This document shows, one piece after another, positions 1-9,416 of a stretch of DNA of 64,000 nucleotides. Position numbers and translations under genes: made by a program. Source of the DNA: CAYSRM01 sp964475205 (GTDB lineage: Bacteria > Verrucomicrobiota > Kiritimatiellia > UBA8416 > CAYSRM01). The notes beneath the pieces were generated by a model. That model saw only the letters and a program-made list of their open reading frames with translations, was not told the DNA's origin and made no database searches. The stretch spans positions 1-64,000 of the forward strand of contig CAYYVQ010000002.1 in the NCBI GenBank assembly GCA_964475205.1. Direction: 5' to 3'. The first letter of the stretch is position 1, and each line of letters starts with the position of its first letter.

Positions 1-316
1 ATGCGGCAGTCAACATAAGAGTCTATCATAAAGAATTTTTTTGTCATTTCTAAGCTGCCTATGCGGCAGTCAACGGGTCAGCCTGCATACCTTCCGTGAC
101 TGCATATTTCTAAGCTGCCTATGCGGCAGTCAACTCAATCAATATGGACTAGCTTCCGTGAGATTAATTTCTAAGCTGCCTATGCGGCAGTCAACGGACT
201 GCTCAAGAGCTTCCAGCCAATGTTTGATTTCTAAGCTGCCTATGCGGCAGTCAACTGAGCAATTCATATTGCATGGGTCCATTTACAGTTTCTAAGCTGC
301 CTATGCGGCAGTCAAC
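1..316 (-). CRISPR. Type I-F CRISPR array (right end of array)
   Basis: Five complete 28-bp repeats lie at 47-74, 107-134, 168-195, 228-255 and 289-316, and a partial repeat occupies 1-14. Read on the minus strand the repeat begins GTTGACTGCCGCATAGGCAG and ends GCTTAGAAA, which is the I-F type with a short GC hairpin. The spacers are 32, 32, 33, 32 and 33 bp (15-46, 75-106, 135-167, 196-227, 256-288), the length expected for I-F. The repeats are identical in all full copies. The array shares its direction with the cas operon, and the repeat nearest cas6f (289-316) is leader-proximal, so 256-288 should be the newest spacer. The array continues beyond position 1, so its total length is unknown. 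Confidence 0.97.
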
Positions 317-444
317 AGAAGTCCAAGAGTTACAAGTGATTGAACCATTGACACTTTCAGGGAATGGAAGGACTACACCCTTTTTCCAGTCTAGAAATTA
401 AATTATTCTAATTCAAGGACTTACAAAAGGGGCGCAGAAAAGGG
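317..444 (-). promoter_or_regulatory. Putative CRISPR leader between cas6f and the array
   Basis: This is a 128-bp non-coding stretch between the cas6f stop codon and the first repeat, with an AT-rich core around 390-420. Its position and the array orientation make it the leader, which in I-F systems carries the array promoter and the integration-host signals for spacer insertion. No specific promoter hexamers or IHF site are claimed. Confidence 0.6.
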
Positions 445-1008
445 TCAGAACCATGGTACCGTCGCCCTAGGGCTCAAGCCATAGGAACTGAACTCACCTC
501 TGACCGGTGTATCTTGTATTGGCATGTGCGCTATGAAAAGCCGGAAATTCCGCCCCGTGCTACTGCTGCGCAATGTTAAATATGGAAGTTTCAACCGCTC
601 CCCAACGGTATCAGGTATTGCGTCGCAAGCTTCATCGTAACTGACACCTTTTCGTCGCATCATTCGGCGACGCAAACGATCCGGATTACTCTTCGCTTGC
701 ACACGCCTTACATTTCTATAACGGTGTTTTTCCGGCACCTTACGCACGTCCCCCACCTTCATATAGTCCATCATCCTTTTTAGCCATCTAGACGCCTTCA
801 GATCATTGAGCGCGTCTTCAAAACCATGCATACGCATTCTTGATCCCAAGGCATCGCAGCCGGAATCGATATCTGGGAAACTCATGCCAATATGCTTCTC
901 GTCTCGATCCGCCAAATACAAATGTACGTTCTGAAACAATTCCGACATTATTACCGATGCTACAAGTTCAGGATTTGGCAGAAGCTGTAATTCAACATAG
1001 TAGTCCAT
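445..1008 (-). CDS. cas6f: CRISPR endoribonuclease Cas6f (Csy4)
   Basis: Cas6f cuts the pre-crRNA at the base of the repeat hairpin and stays bound as part of the Csy complex. The ATG at 1008 gives 187 residues, the usual Csy4 length, and puts a histidine at residue 29, the catalytic position in Pseudomonas Csy4. An in-frame TTG one codon earlier is less likely, since an AAGGAG site within the end of csy3 is spaced for the ATG. The C-terminus reads GLSPRATVPWF, typical of the family. An Arg-rich stretch near residues 95-120 (RRVQAKSNPDRLRRRMMRRK) corresponds to the RNA-binding arginine helix. It is the last gene of the operon, just before the leader. Confidence 0.96.
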   Translation of the reverse strand: MDYYVELQLLPNPELVASVIMSELFQNVHLYLADRDEKHIGMSFPDIDSGCDALGSRMRMHGFEDALNDLKASRWLKRMMDYMKVGDVRKVPEKHRYRNVRRVQAKSNPDRLRRRMMRRKGVSYDEACDAIPDTVGERLKLPYLTLRSSSTGRNFRLFIAHMPIQDTPVRGEFSSYGLSPRATVPWF

Positions 1009-1011
1009 CAA

Positions 1012-2043
1012 TCACTCCTTGTCAGCTTGGCCAAATACGCCTCCACGCACGAAAACGGCCATAACATAATGTTGCTGCTCTATGGGCGGCTCTTTATCTT
1101 TTAGCACCCAGGAATCCAAAAGGTTATAGAAGTCCTTTTTGTCATTTGGTTGTCTGTAGGCTGTTCCTTGCGATGTAACTGACCCATAGGGTTCAACTGC
1201 TATCGGTCCCAGTCCCTCACTTCCGGGATACCAAGTATCTATAGTACGAAGAGCATTCCCTATTTTCTGAGAATGCATTCCGGCAGCACCCTCAACAACG
1301 TACAGGGTTTTGCTCTTCTTTGACTTGCTGTTGTTCTTGTCTAGAATCAGTTCCTGCGACGGAAAGACTTCTTGACCCTTGCCTACCCGAACATATGCCA
1401 CGACTTCAAGGAGCGTGTATTCGTTGCCTGCCAGCCCATTTCTGATACAACTTGCCAATTCATCCAGTTGCGGATCTGTCGCTCCGAATTCACGCAAGCT
1501 GAAATCCCTGGAATTAAATGTCCAGTTCTGGGCTGGCTGCCCCTTCTTGATATTGCTAACCTGAACTTCTATATCGTCGGCAACCATCCGGTTGCGCCAC
1601 AGAAAACGCCCATTGGCTATATTTTCCGCATAACAAGATGCTAACTCGTTAAAGCCATGTTTTTCAGAATACTTCGTAACCACCTCTCGCAATTTCTCCT
1701 CATACGCTTTATCATTGCATGCACACGGTTTACCGACCTCGCCAAGCACTCGAACCGTAAAACTCACCCGCAAAGTATCACTTTCGGCAGGCAGAGATGC
1801 AACATCAACAGTCTGTAAGTTTGGCGACTGTATCTGTGCGTCCAGCTTTGCGGGATCCTGATCTTTTGCCTTCAGCCTGTTCGATATTGTACCTCTAATG
1901 GATTTTTCTCTGACGCGAACACTCGGCCAATTTGCGCCTTGTTTTCTGTCTTCCCAGAATCCTGAGGAAAACACCGCGTCAGATGGATCAAGTTTCCGTT
2001 CGAACGCCAATACTGATGCAGTTTTGAGTTTTGTGTCTGTCAT
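1012..2043 (-). CDS. csy3: Type I-F Cascade backbone protein Cas7f (Csy3)
   Basis: Csy3 forms the six-subunit helical backbone that coats the crRNA spacer in the I-F surveillance complex. The 343-residue length and N-terminal sequence (LAFERKLDPSDAVFSSGFW) match the Csy3 family. A strong AGGAGGT ribosome-binding site lies upstream of the ATG at 2043. The gene sits between csy2 (4-bp gap) and cas6f (TGA followed almost at once by the cas6f start), so it is co-translated with its partners. The ORF is intact. Confidence 0.96.
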   Translation of the reverse strand: MTDTKLKTASVLAFERKLDPSDAVFSSGFWEDRKQGANWPSVRVREKSIRGTISNRLKAKDQDPAKLDAQIQSPNLQTVDVASLPAESDTLRVSFTVRVLGEVGKPCACNDKAYEEKLREVVTKYSEKHGFNELASCYAENIANGRFLWRNRMVADDIEVQVSNIKKGQPAQNWTFNSRDFSLREFGATDPQLDELASCIRNGLAGNEYTLLEVVAYVRVGKGQEVFPSQELILDKNNSKSKKSKTLYVVEGAAGMHSQKIGNALRTIDTWYPGSEGLGPIAVEPYGSVTSQGTAYRQPNDKKDFYNLLDSWVLKDKEPPIEQQHYVMAVFVRGGVFGQADKE

Positions 2044-2047
2044 CTTT

Positions 2048-3025
2048 CTACCTCCTGTTTTGGGTTTCTATTCTATGTTTTACCTTATAGAGTCCGGCAT
2101 CTTCGTCGAACTCATGATACCACAACATTTCATACGGATGTTCTATGCGATGGGGACTTATCCATTCCCCGACAGAGCATACACTTTCGACAAACCTAAA
2201 CGGTTTCGTCGCATCACGCTCGTTGCAGACTTTGCCTGCAGAATACAACGGAGAAATTCCTGCATATCCAACCGGCAGAGGAACCAACCATCCCGGAGCC
2301 CTGCGATGCACCTGCCATTCAACATCACCATTTTCGCCTTCTACCGGGTCAACATGCAAAGCTACCAAGTCCAGCAATGCATCCAGTTGATCCGCAGCGG
2401 GATTCTCTTGAAGCATTTCCTTCCAATGTTCTAAGAGTATGTTTTGACGATTCAGAAGCGCAAAGCCTGGCAATAAAGACCGTCGAATACCTCGGAAGAT
2501 TTGCCGGTCATTTTCATCATTCGTGCTTAGCTCGTAGAACATTGGTCGTCTCCATCGTTTCCGTCTCGAAAGAATGCTTCCCCCGGCAAGACGCATTCTC
2601 TCAACCATGGCATCAACTTCGTCTATAAAGACAGCCCTTTCGTCTTCGTCAAGATAACCGTGTACGCCAACAAGCAGACTGACGTCCAAGTGCGCACGCC
2701 CCTCCTGAACAATACCGGGTGTTTTGACTTTCCCGTCTTTTTTCTGGAATTTAGTTCCCGGCGGCGGCGCCAAGGGGTTCCGCGTCAGACAAAAGTTATG
2801 GTTCCATCCATCAGCATTGTCCACAAGAGGGGTGAAACGATGACAAACTATACCGACCCCATCAAGACACACCTCATCATGCTGAAGCCGTCGCTGCAGA
2901 GCATGCACAAAGCCCGTAAATGCTGTGGCCGCAGGAAACCCCCAAGTGAACGGACCACTTATTGCATTTGCGTTCTGCACGTTCAGGTGAGGTAGCAAAA
3001 TTAAACCATCAAGACTCTCATTCAT
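2048..3025 (-). CDS. csy2: Type I-F Cascade protein Csy2 (Cas5f)
   Basis: Csy2 binds the 5' handle of the crRNA together with Csy1. The start at 3025 (325 residues) is chosen over an upstream in-frame ATG at 3097. It opens the conserved MNESLDGLILLPHLNVQNAN region and has AGGAGG eight bases upstream. The reading frame overlaps the end of csy1 by 8 bp, which suggests translational coupling. The motif SGPFTWGFPAATAFTGF is typical of the family N-terminus. No disruption is visible. Confidence 0.94.
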   Translation of the reverse strand: MNESLDGLILLPHLNVQNANAISGPFTWGFPAATAFTGFVHALQRRLQHDEVCLDGVGIVCHRFTPLVDNADGWNHNFCLTRNPLAPPPGTKFQKKDGKVKTPGIVQEGRAHLDVSLLVGVHGYLDEDERAVFIDEVDAMVERMRLAGGSILSRRKRWRRPMFYELSTNDENDRQIFRGIRRSLLPGFALLNRQNILLEHWKEMLQENPAADQLDALLDLVALHVDPVEGENGDVEWQVHRRAPGWLVPLPVGYAGISPLYSAGKVCNERDATKPFRFVESVCSVGEWISPHRIEHPYEMLWYHEFDEDAGLYKVKHRIETQNRR

Positions 3026-4400
3026 ATCCAAACTCCTCCTCAAATAGTTGGATCTGTTGTTCAAAAACCTTTTTCCACTCCCGAAACTCAGCATCACCCA
3101 ACGGCAAATTTGAATAACTCTTACTCTGGTACCTGATCTGCCGATTCAGCCAATTGGCAAACCGTCGAGACACTTCGGAACGCCACTTACCTTCCGCACG
3201 TTCTTGTGCAAAAGTTTCATCGGCCTCAGCTCGATCAGGGTCAAGCCAAAGGCATTCGTAACGATTCAGTGTGCATTTCTCATTCACGCTCCACGCTCTT
3301 TGCAATTGTGTCATTTCCGCTCTTACCTGCAGAACAGCGTCAACAATCAGGTTGACCATTTCTGCCCTTTTCCTCCGAATTTCAACATTGTTGTATTCTG
3401 TTGTCGCAAGAAAATGGGCGAGAGATTGTATAAGCTGGCGCACATCTCTGCGGCGCATCAGCCACGCACCAAAAACGGTTTTCGTGTTTACCGGGGGTCG
3501 CACAACAGCACCCCATGTTGGGGGAAATGACGGCAAAAGGATGTTCCTTCCACTTCTTTTTGCGTTCAGGTGGCTGATATTCTGTGCATTATCGCCCCCA
3601 ATTTCCTGTATAACAATGTCTGGATACTCCACGTATCCGATTTCAGATTTTACACCGTTCTTTTTTGCCTCGCGCGCTTTCTTCGCCGGCTCGGAAAAAC
3701 GATGACGCTCAATCCTTTCCTTAACAACCTGTACCAAACTGCTGGGAAAGACTGGAGAGATCAGGTGGTAACTGTCTTCTCCTGCAACAGGAAAAAAGAC
3801 TTGCTTTGCCAGCGTGTGAGCCGCCATTTGCCGATCGCCTTTGGCGACAGACGCTAAACGCTCCACCCATTGTTCCGCTTTGCGCCGGTCATCACTCAGA
3901 GCCTGTATAAGGGCCTCATCTCTGGCCTCAACCAAATCCATTATCTTCATCCCGTCATTCTCCAGCATCAGCAAACTGGCCAACCCCAAATTTGCAGAAG
4001 TGTTACTTACCCAATCCTCAGGGATATGTGCGCCTAACACATGTGTACCTACATATGAATCTCGGCCTGCAGGCCCACCGTCAAAGAAAATACCATCAGC
4101 CCCCGAAATGCTGGAATGCGTAAACTTGGGAGCGTGCGTTACAATGAACACTTTGTCACATAAAAGTGATGTTTTCTCCAACCACGGTTCCCTGATTTCT
4201 TTTTTAAAAATCTCGGCCCGTTTTCTTTTCAATTCCCTTTGTCTTTCAACAGGCAAATCTTCGCTTTGTAGTTCTTTGTCCAATTTCTTGATTGTTTTCT
4301 GCGCATTGCCATTTTTGCCCTTCATCTTCTCCCACACTAACCCATCGATAGCATCGCGCAGTTTCTTGACCATTGAATTATCAACTTGTTGTCTTAGCAT
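3018..4400 (-). CDS. csy1: Type I-F Cascade large subunit Csy1 (Cas8f)
   Basis: Csy1 is the large subunit that recognises the PAM and helps to recruit Cas2-3. The product is 460 residues, close to the usual length, with a basic N-terminal region and the conserved block SHLNAKRSGRNILLPSFPP around residues 280-300. An AGGGGA site precedes the ATG at 4400. The gene lies 35 bp downstream of cas2-3 and overlaps csy2 by 8 bp. Family assignment rests on order in the operon, length and this conserved block. Confidence 0.93.
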   Translation of the reverse strand: MLRQQVDNSMVKKLRDAIDGLVWEKMKGKNGNAQKTIKKLDKELQSEDLPVERQRELKRKRAEIFKKEIREPWLEKTSLLCDKVFIVTHAPKFTHSSISGADGIFFDGGPAGRDSYVGTHVLGAHIPEDWVSNTSANLGLASLLMLENDGMKIMDLVEARDEALIQALSDDRRKAEQWVERLASVAKGDRQMAAHTLAKQVFFPVAGEDSYHLISPVFPSSLVQVVKERIERHRFSEPAKKAREAKKNGVKSEIGYVEYPDIVIQEIGGDNAQNISHLNAKRSGRNILLPSFPPTWGAVVRPPVNTKTVFGAWLMRRRDVRQLIQSLAHFLATTEYNNVEIRRKRAEMVNLIVDAVLQVRAEMTQLQRAWSVNEKCTLNRYECLWLDPDRAEADETFAQERAEGKWRSEVSRRFANWLNRQIRYQSKSYSNLPLGDAEFREWKKVFEQQIQLFEEEFGYE

Positions 4401-4435
4401 ATATTCCCCTTATCCAAGTGTTATCTGATTCACTT

Positions 4436-7400
4436 TTAATATTCTTTCCAGAACCCCAACGTCTCGTTATGAGACCAACCATGTTCTTCGCCGTACTTCG
4501 GCAATTCCACCGTGCCAAACCGCTGTGCACAAATTTCGGGGTCCGTACCCATCATAACAGCAAGATCTTCCAACTGTCTGATATAGTCCATCTCTCCCCA
4601 TGCGTACACATTCTGGCCGAACTCGACATCAACGCCATGAATCAAAGAATCGCCGATTTCTGTTTCTGTCCCGTCCACCTCGATGCGAACAAATGTGATT
4701 TTCTCCTCCTCCGCACTGTAACGTAACGCAACTGGTATGCGGCCATAGATGTCTTTACGGAAAGGATACGCACGTTGAAGCTCTCCGCTAAGCCAAGCCT
4801 GAGTGGACCACCAGCTATCTACTGAAGCAGCCCGTCTCATCGCTGTAGAGTCACCCACCATAACAGCCCGTAGATGGTCATGTTCCAAGGCACATAGATT
4901 ATCACCCGGGGCTTCCGAACCTGTTTCCAGAATACGCGGTATGGCCGTGATCTTACTGTATTGGTCCTTCCGCAAGAGATCCGAAAGTGTGTGGCTATTC
5001 AACGCAAACTCCTTAGTCTCGAAACCCGGGCGACAGAATGCAGGTTCCGCCATACCCTTTTTCAACGACTTTACGTTCTGATCCAGAAGATACATATTCG
5101 GAACTTCAACCGCTTCCGACCTGTGCCGCCGAACACGTCCGGCTACCTGTATCATTGAACGCATCGACGATGGCTCCACTATTGCCCAGTCGTAGTCATG
5201 GTCTCGCCCGACCTCTGCAACCGGCGTTGCTAAGACAAGAAATATGTGATCTCTTCCCGGTTTGCAGGTAAAAGCCCGGCGTACAGCCGAATCCTTGAAA
5301 ACCGAATTTGGATTCTCCCTGTTTAGGACGCTATCCAACCGCTTTTCAATTGCAGAACGAACGAATAGGGGATGCTGGGAATGATAGCAACAGATATGCA
5401 GGCATACACCGTCGCCCACGTCAAGCGCTGCCAATGCATGAGTCAGTTGCACCAATGGAGAAATATTAGCCATTCGCAAGAGGCCAAAGCTAAGCCGACT
5501 GGACGTTTCGGAATCAACAACATTGTGCATCGCATGCAATTCTTTGCTAAATCGCAACACATCCTCCGCGAGTCTTAGACACAAATCCTTGGCTTCTCCC
5601 TGATTACCACGTATTGCTACAATACGGCCACGGCGCCTTGCATCGCAATGCTTCAGTTGCTCGACTCGTTTTGAAACCCATTGGCGATGCTGCTGCATAA
5701 ACTTAGTCCCCTTTTCATGGGTCCCTTCCTCACAAGTGTACTCGTCAAACCACGCACAGCAAATAGGAGATAAGCGATCCGGCATTTCGTGGTTTTTTCG
5801 ATATGAATCCCGACCAGCTCGATAGGCATTGAACAAACCTTCCACAATAGCAGGCGGCAACGTGGCAGAAGAAAGCAAAACTCTAGCGCCTAAACATCCC
5901 GCCAAATGGACCAATCTGCTCAACGCATAGAGATCTTCAATGCCAAAGTCGTCTGGCTCGTCGAGAATCAGATCCGAACTCATGAGACGCATCATTGGCG
6001 CAATTTGGTGCCCGCCTGCCAGAGACTCCGTCGCTGGCATCAGATGATCAATCGTGCACACCAAGACGGGTGCGTTTAGTAAAGACAAAGCACCCCTACG
6101 ATTCTCGACCCAAGAACGGATACGGTTGTCGGTAATTTCCCCTTCGTAGTGCACGTAGCTTGATCCGTCCATCAAATCTGCTGCCGATTCGGACCCGAAA
6201 ATCGGCGTTTGCTGCGACTCATCGTCTTGCCCAAGCCCTACACCGGAACCATACAGATCGCGCCATGCACCCCCGCCAACCAATACAGCCAGATCATCAG
6301 GCCCAAGACTCATCAGATGCCTATAGACATCCCCTGTTTGCAAGGTCAATGTCCGCAAACCCAGTGCGATTGAAAACCGTGTACCCAGCACCGGGTTTGA
6401 AAGACCATACATTATCCTTCCGTTGCCTAATGTCTTGCCGCAACCAGTACTCGCCATATTCACGCCAAAGAAGCCCTGCTTTGCGCTCCTATCACGTAGT
6501 CCACAAGCTAAATCAAATGCCTGATCCTGCCAACGAAACAGCCTATCTTTCGACCGTTTCTTAAAGCCCGTGTGGCGTGCTAAGCGGGGCAGCTCGTGCG
6601 GCAGCCGTGGTAAGGAATGCACAATACGCGCAGCACATTTTTCGACACCTATCAGGTGTTCATCCAGTGCCTGATTCAACACTCCCTCCCCATCTGTTTT
6701 TCGGCGGGTATTTGCGTACACAACTGGATTCGCATCTCCCTTTTCGCGTCGGCCCACGTCGGAAAGACTAGAATAGTAATGATCCGCAAGAGTTAACGAC
6801 AACCTTGATAGATGCATTACGTAACTATCCCCTACGCATGCGAGATCCATACAAGCCAAATTCTGTAACATACGCCTGGCGACCTTCTGTGCTCGCACAC
6901 ACCATGCAACACTTTCAAATGGCAGGGGATGCGCAAATTGCCAACAGTTTCGGGGATCAACGCTTGCGTTGTCTTTACCGTTCCTGAAATTGCTAATCTG
7001 GGACGGACGCGTTGCATACCAGTCGGCCGGGATACCGCTGGGTAACTTCGCCAGCCCCTTGGGATTAGGCGCACCCCTCCTTTGCTTGCTGTAAGGGAGC
7101 CTGTGGTGACTTACAATGAGCCACCCGACAGCCTGCGCCAAGGGAGGCAGTCCTTTAAAAGGACCGCGCAGTTTTCTGTCCCCTCCGTCTTTGTGCACCT
7201 CTGACAACAGATATTTCTTTGTTTCTGGACGAATCCCAGCCAAACGTTCAAGCCACGCTGTGTCATCGTCCTGCTCCACAAAGGCCTCAAAAATACGTAG
7301 CGATACCCATTCATGCCGAAAAGCATCCCCTCCCTTTCGGTTGTGTTTAAGCTTTTTCTGGAACGCATCGTTCGCCTTCCCCACATCATGAAAAAGCGCA

Positions 7401-7756
7401 GCAAGTGCCGATAGTAAGCGAATTGTTTCCAGACTTTTCCAATCATTCTCGTCATCACGCCGCAAAACATCCCGACGACTGGTATCCGTCGGAACTGTCC
7501 CGTTTTGGTTGAAACGTGAAGCGTTCCCAACTAACCAGAGTAGCTCACTATGGTTTCGTCCGCGTATCCAGTGGCATGCAACGGCGGTGTTCTTCCTTGC
7601 GGTTTTCCGCAATAGCGATTTGAGCGTTCGTAGGCCTTCTGCCGTAATGTGTGTCTGCCAAGTACGTGACCCTTTTCTCTCCGCAAATTGATCAACAATT
7701 TGGCGTGTTCGCTTTAACGCATTCTTGCTGCATTCTGATACGAGCAGAATGTTCAT
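4436..7756 (-). CDS. cas3: CRISPR-associated helicase-nuclease Cas2-3 fusion
   Basis: This 1,106-residue fusion is the hallmark of type I-F: an N-terminal Cas2 domain (about 1-80) used in spacer acquisition, an HD nuclease (His123-Asp124 in ALFHDVGKA) and a superfamily 2 helicase. Helicase motifs are Walker A STGCGKT at 436-442, the DEPD box at about 599-602, SAT near 630 and a C-terminal VAGRVRRHR motif VI. All catalytic residues that can be placed by eye are present, so the protein should both join Cas1 in adaptation and degrade target DNA. It overlaps the end of cas1 by 4 bp (ATGA). Confidence 0.97.
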   Translation of the reverse strand: MNILLVSECSKNALKRTRQIVDQFAERKGSRTWQTHITAEGLRTLKSLLRKTARKNTAVACHWIRGRNHSELLWLVGNASRFNQNGTVPTDTSRRDVLRRDDENDWKSLETIRLLSALAALFHDVGKANDAFQKKLKHNRKGGDAFRHEWVSLRIFEAFVEQDDDTAWLERLAGIRPETKKYLLSEVHKDGGDRKLRGPFKGLPPLAQAVGWLIVSHHRLPYSKQRRGAPNPKGLAKLPSGIPADWYATRPSQISNFRNGKDNASVDPRNCWQFAHPLPFESVAWCVRAQKVARRMLQNLACMDLACVGDSYVMHLSRLSLTLADHYYSSLSDVGRREKGDANPVVYANTRRKTDGEGVLNQALDEHLIGVEKCAARIVHSLPRLPHELPRLARHTGFKKRSKDRLFRWQDQAFDLACGLRDRSAKQGFFGVNMASTGCGKTLGNGRIMYGLSNPVLGTRFSIALGLRTLTLQTGDVYRHLMSLGPDDLAVLVGGGAWRDLYGSGVGLGQDDESQQTPIFGSESAADLMDGSSYVHYEGEITDNRIRSWVENRRGALSLLNAPVLVCTIDHLMPATESLAGGHQIAPMMRLMSSDLILDEPDDFGIEDLYALSRLVHLAGCLGARVLLSSATLPPAIVEGLFNAYRAGRDSYRKNHEMPDRLSPICCAWFDEYTCEEGTHEKGTKFMQQHRQWVSKRVEQLKHCDARRRGRIVAIRGNQGEAKDLCLRLAEDVLRFSKELHAMHNVVDSETSSRLSFGLLRMANISPLVQLTHALAALDVGDGVCLHICCYHSQHPLFVRSAIEKRLDSVLNRENPNSVFKDSAVRRAFTCKPGRDHIFLVLATPVAEVGRDHDYDWAIVEPSSMRSMIQVAGRVRRHRSEAVEVPNMYLLDQNVKSLKKGMAEPAFCRPGFETKEFALNSHTLSDLLRKDQYSKITAIPRILETGSEAPGDNLCALEHDHLRAVMVGDSTAMRRAASVDSWWSTQAWLSGELQRAYPFRKDIYGRIPVALRYSAEEEKITFVRIEVDGTETEIGDSLIHGVDVEFGQNVYAWGEMDYIRQLEDLAVMMGTDPEICAQRFGTVELPKYGEEHGWSHNETLGFWKEY

Positions 7757-8727
7757 TGTGCGTCCCCAACTGTGTGTGCAAGTTCCTTGACGGTATCGAT
7801 CATCACATCAAGGCACTGCTCCTGCAATAGGACAGAGATACATGCCTGTCTGTAACTGTTCTCCTCATCACCACGCATCGCGCTGACAAAGGCTTGAGGC
7901 AAAATGACGGCATCCTTGATAATATCTGCTACGTCAAAAACCAGCCCGCCTCGCCTTGTTTTCCCGTGCAAAACAGCCAGTCCGTGCGGCAACCCCAAAA
8001 CCCATGTTGCTGTAGCAGCGAGACCATATGCGAGATAGTTCCCATGGTCCAGGAAGCTGTTTGCGGGATCTGTTCCGCTTCCCTGTTTGGCTCGCCGAAA
8101 CAAACCATACCCAACAGCATCTGCAGCCAGGCTGAAAAGCCGTTTTGTCAGGTTTGCTTCAGAAGTCAAAAGTACGGTGGTGTCGGTTGCCTGCTCAATG
8201 GCTCCGGAAGCAGTTTCCAACGCCATCTCTAAATCATCAGTCGCAACAGCAAAACCTTGATCTGTCAGTCGCCTGTTCTCAAGCCATTTAGCCCTGATTT
8301 GCTGTATACGTTTGTGCTGCAGTATCTTGGCTGCACGCAAACGTTCTTGATTGTCAAACCAGAAGCTAACCCAGGATTGGAGATATTCGGTAGGGCGATA
8401 TTCGCTCTGGGGCTGCATCCATGCGATATCAGTATTACATTCGGTTCCGCTCAGCAGGGGGCTTCCGCCGCCACCGCAAAACCCGATCATCACTCCGGCT
8501 TTAGATAATTCACGGACAGCCGCCTGGGTGATGGAAGTACCCGTACCCAGCAAAACTACCGTAGTATTCGCAATTGGAATATTCCAGTAAGATGTCTTTC
8601 GCCCTTCCTCTGTGACGTATTCAACTCTTCCGCCCTTCACAAGAACCCGACAATGTTCAATGTAGTAAATATTGGCGCGCTTCGAGTGCAACACAGTTTT
8701 TAGATTTGACGGAGTAAGATCACTCAT
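7753..8727 (-). CDS. cas1: CRISPR integrase Cas1 (type I-F)
   Basis: Cas1 integrates new spacers at the leader end of the array. The 324-residue protein has the metal-binding residues Glu190 (LLTSEANLTK), His254 (VLHGKTRRGG), Asp265 and Asp268 (VFDVADIIKDA), at the same positions as in the Pseudomonas I-F enzyme, so it is likely active. It starts 6 bp after the SLOG gene and overlaps cas2-3 by 4 bp. In the usual I-F locus cas1 is the first gene; here it is second. Confidence 0.97.
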   Translation of the reverse strand: MSDLTPSNLKTVLHSKRANIYYIEHCRVLVKGGRVEYVTEEGRKTSYWNIPIANTTVVLLGTGTSITQAAVRELSKAGVMIGFCGGGGSPLLSGTECNTDIAWMQPQSEYRPTEYLQSWVSFWFDNQERLRAAKILQHKRIQQIRAKWLENRRLTDQGFAVATDDLEMALETASGAIEQATDTTVLLTSEANLTKRLFSLAADAVGYGLFRRAKQGSGTDPANSFLDHGNYLAYGLAATATWVLGLPHGLAVLHGKTRRGGLVFDVADIIKDAVILPQAFVSAMRGDEENSYRQACISVLLQEQCLDVMIDTVKELAHTVGDAQ

Positions 8728-8733
8728 TCATAT

Positions 8734-9372
8734 CTAACCTTTCCTCTTCACATACAGGAAAACTTCCTGGGTGACAACAGCAATATCATTCAACCGGCAT
8801 ACTCGAATGGTGTGTCCTGTGCCACCGGCTTCAGGATCGTCAGGATCAACGTAGAAAAGACCAATGTCGGCGGGGGCCAAATCTATTTCGGTTGATCCAG
8901 CAACTTTGAGCGTGTCACGCAAAAGAAATCTTCCCTTTCCTGCCAGGAAGCGGTTGTTGAGCCTGCCGCATGCGGCATCAACAAGACGGCGCACCCTGGG
9001 AGAAGCTTCAGCGCTGATATCACTCAAGCGTTCAAGTTCATCCTGAGACAGATCCTCCAGGCAATAACACGCTGCCCCAAAATGACGACGAGAACGCGCC
9101 ATACCGGCAGTTGGAAGAACATACTGCATACGCGACGGATCCGCGGCAGTTATACCGCGGGCAAATGCGGTGTCACTGCCTTCAGCGTTTCCGCTGCGAA
9201 ATAATACCTTCGGCAACTTCTCCGCAAGCCACTTCCCGCATTCAAACAATCTGCCTGCATCCGCAGAGGGAATATTCCGCCTGCCCTCAGTAAGCAACAC
9301 AGCCGTATCCTTCTGTGACAATTCCGCGAAGAAAGCCGAAGCTGCATCAGACTTTTTCTTCAACTCAAACAT
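8734..9372 (-). CDS. SLOG (DprA/LOG-like) nucleotide-binding family protein at the head of the cas operon
   Basis: The 212-residue protein fits the SLOG fold seen in many phage and bacterial proteins. It has an RSGNAEGSDTAF motif at 59-70 (family form RSGGAxGADxAFE) and GGTGHTIR at 183-190 (family form GGTGQAIR). These are the two ends of a Rossmann-like ligand site. There is no signal peptide or membrane segment. The stop codon lies 6 bp before cas1, so the two genes should be translated from one message. A purine-rich GGAAGGGAAG precedes the ATG. SLOG proteins bind nucleotides, nucleotide-derived signals or DNA, but the ligand here is unknown. A role as a CRISPR accessory or sensor is inferred only from position. 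Confidence 0.72.
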   Translation of the reverse strand: MFELKKKSDAASAFFAELSQKDTAVLLTEGRRNIPSADAGRLFECGKWLAEKLPKVLFRSGNAEGSDTAFARGITAADPSRMQYVLPTAGMARSRRHFGAACYCLEDLSQDELERLSDISAEASPRVRRLVDAACGRLNNRFLAGKGRFLLRDTLKVAGSTEIDLAPADIGLFYVDPDDPEAGGTGHTIRVCRLNDIAVVTQEVFLYVKRKG

Positions 9373-9416
9373 CCGGTCTTCCCTTCCAGTTGTGTTGCCT
9401 TTAATTGCACTTTTTC

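Noticed and set aside
41..295. 84-residue open frame with repeated SFLSCLCGSQ-type segments
   Set aside because: It is a translation of the CRISPR repeats, not a gene.
3026..3097. Longer Csy2 frame starting at 3097
   Set aside because: It would overlap csy1 by 80 bp and lacks a ribosome-binding site; the start at 3025 has one.
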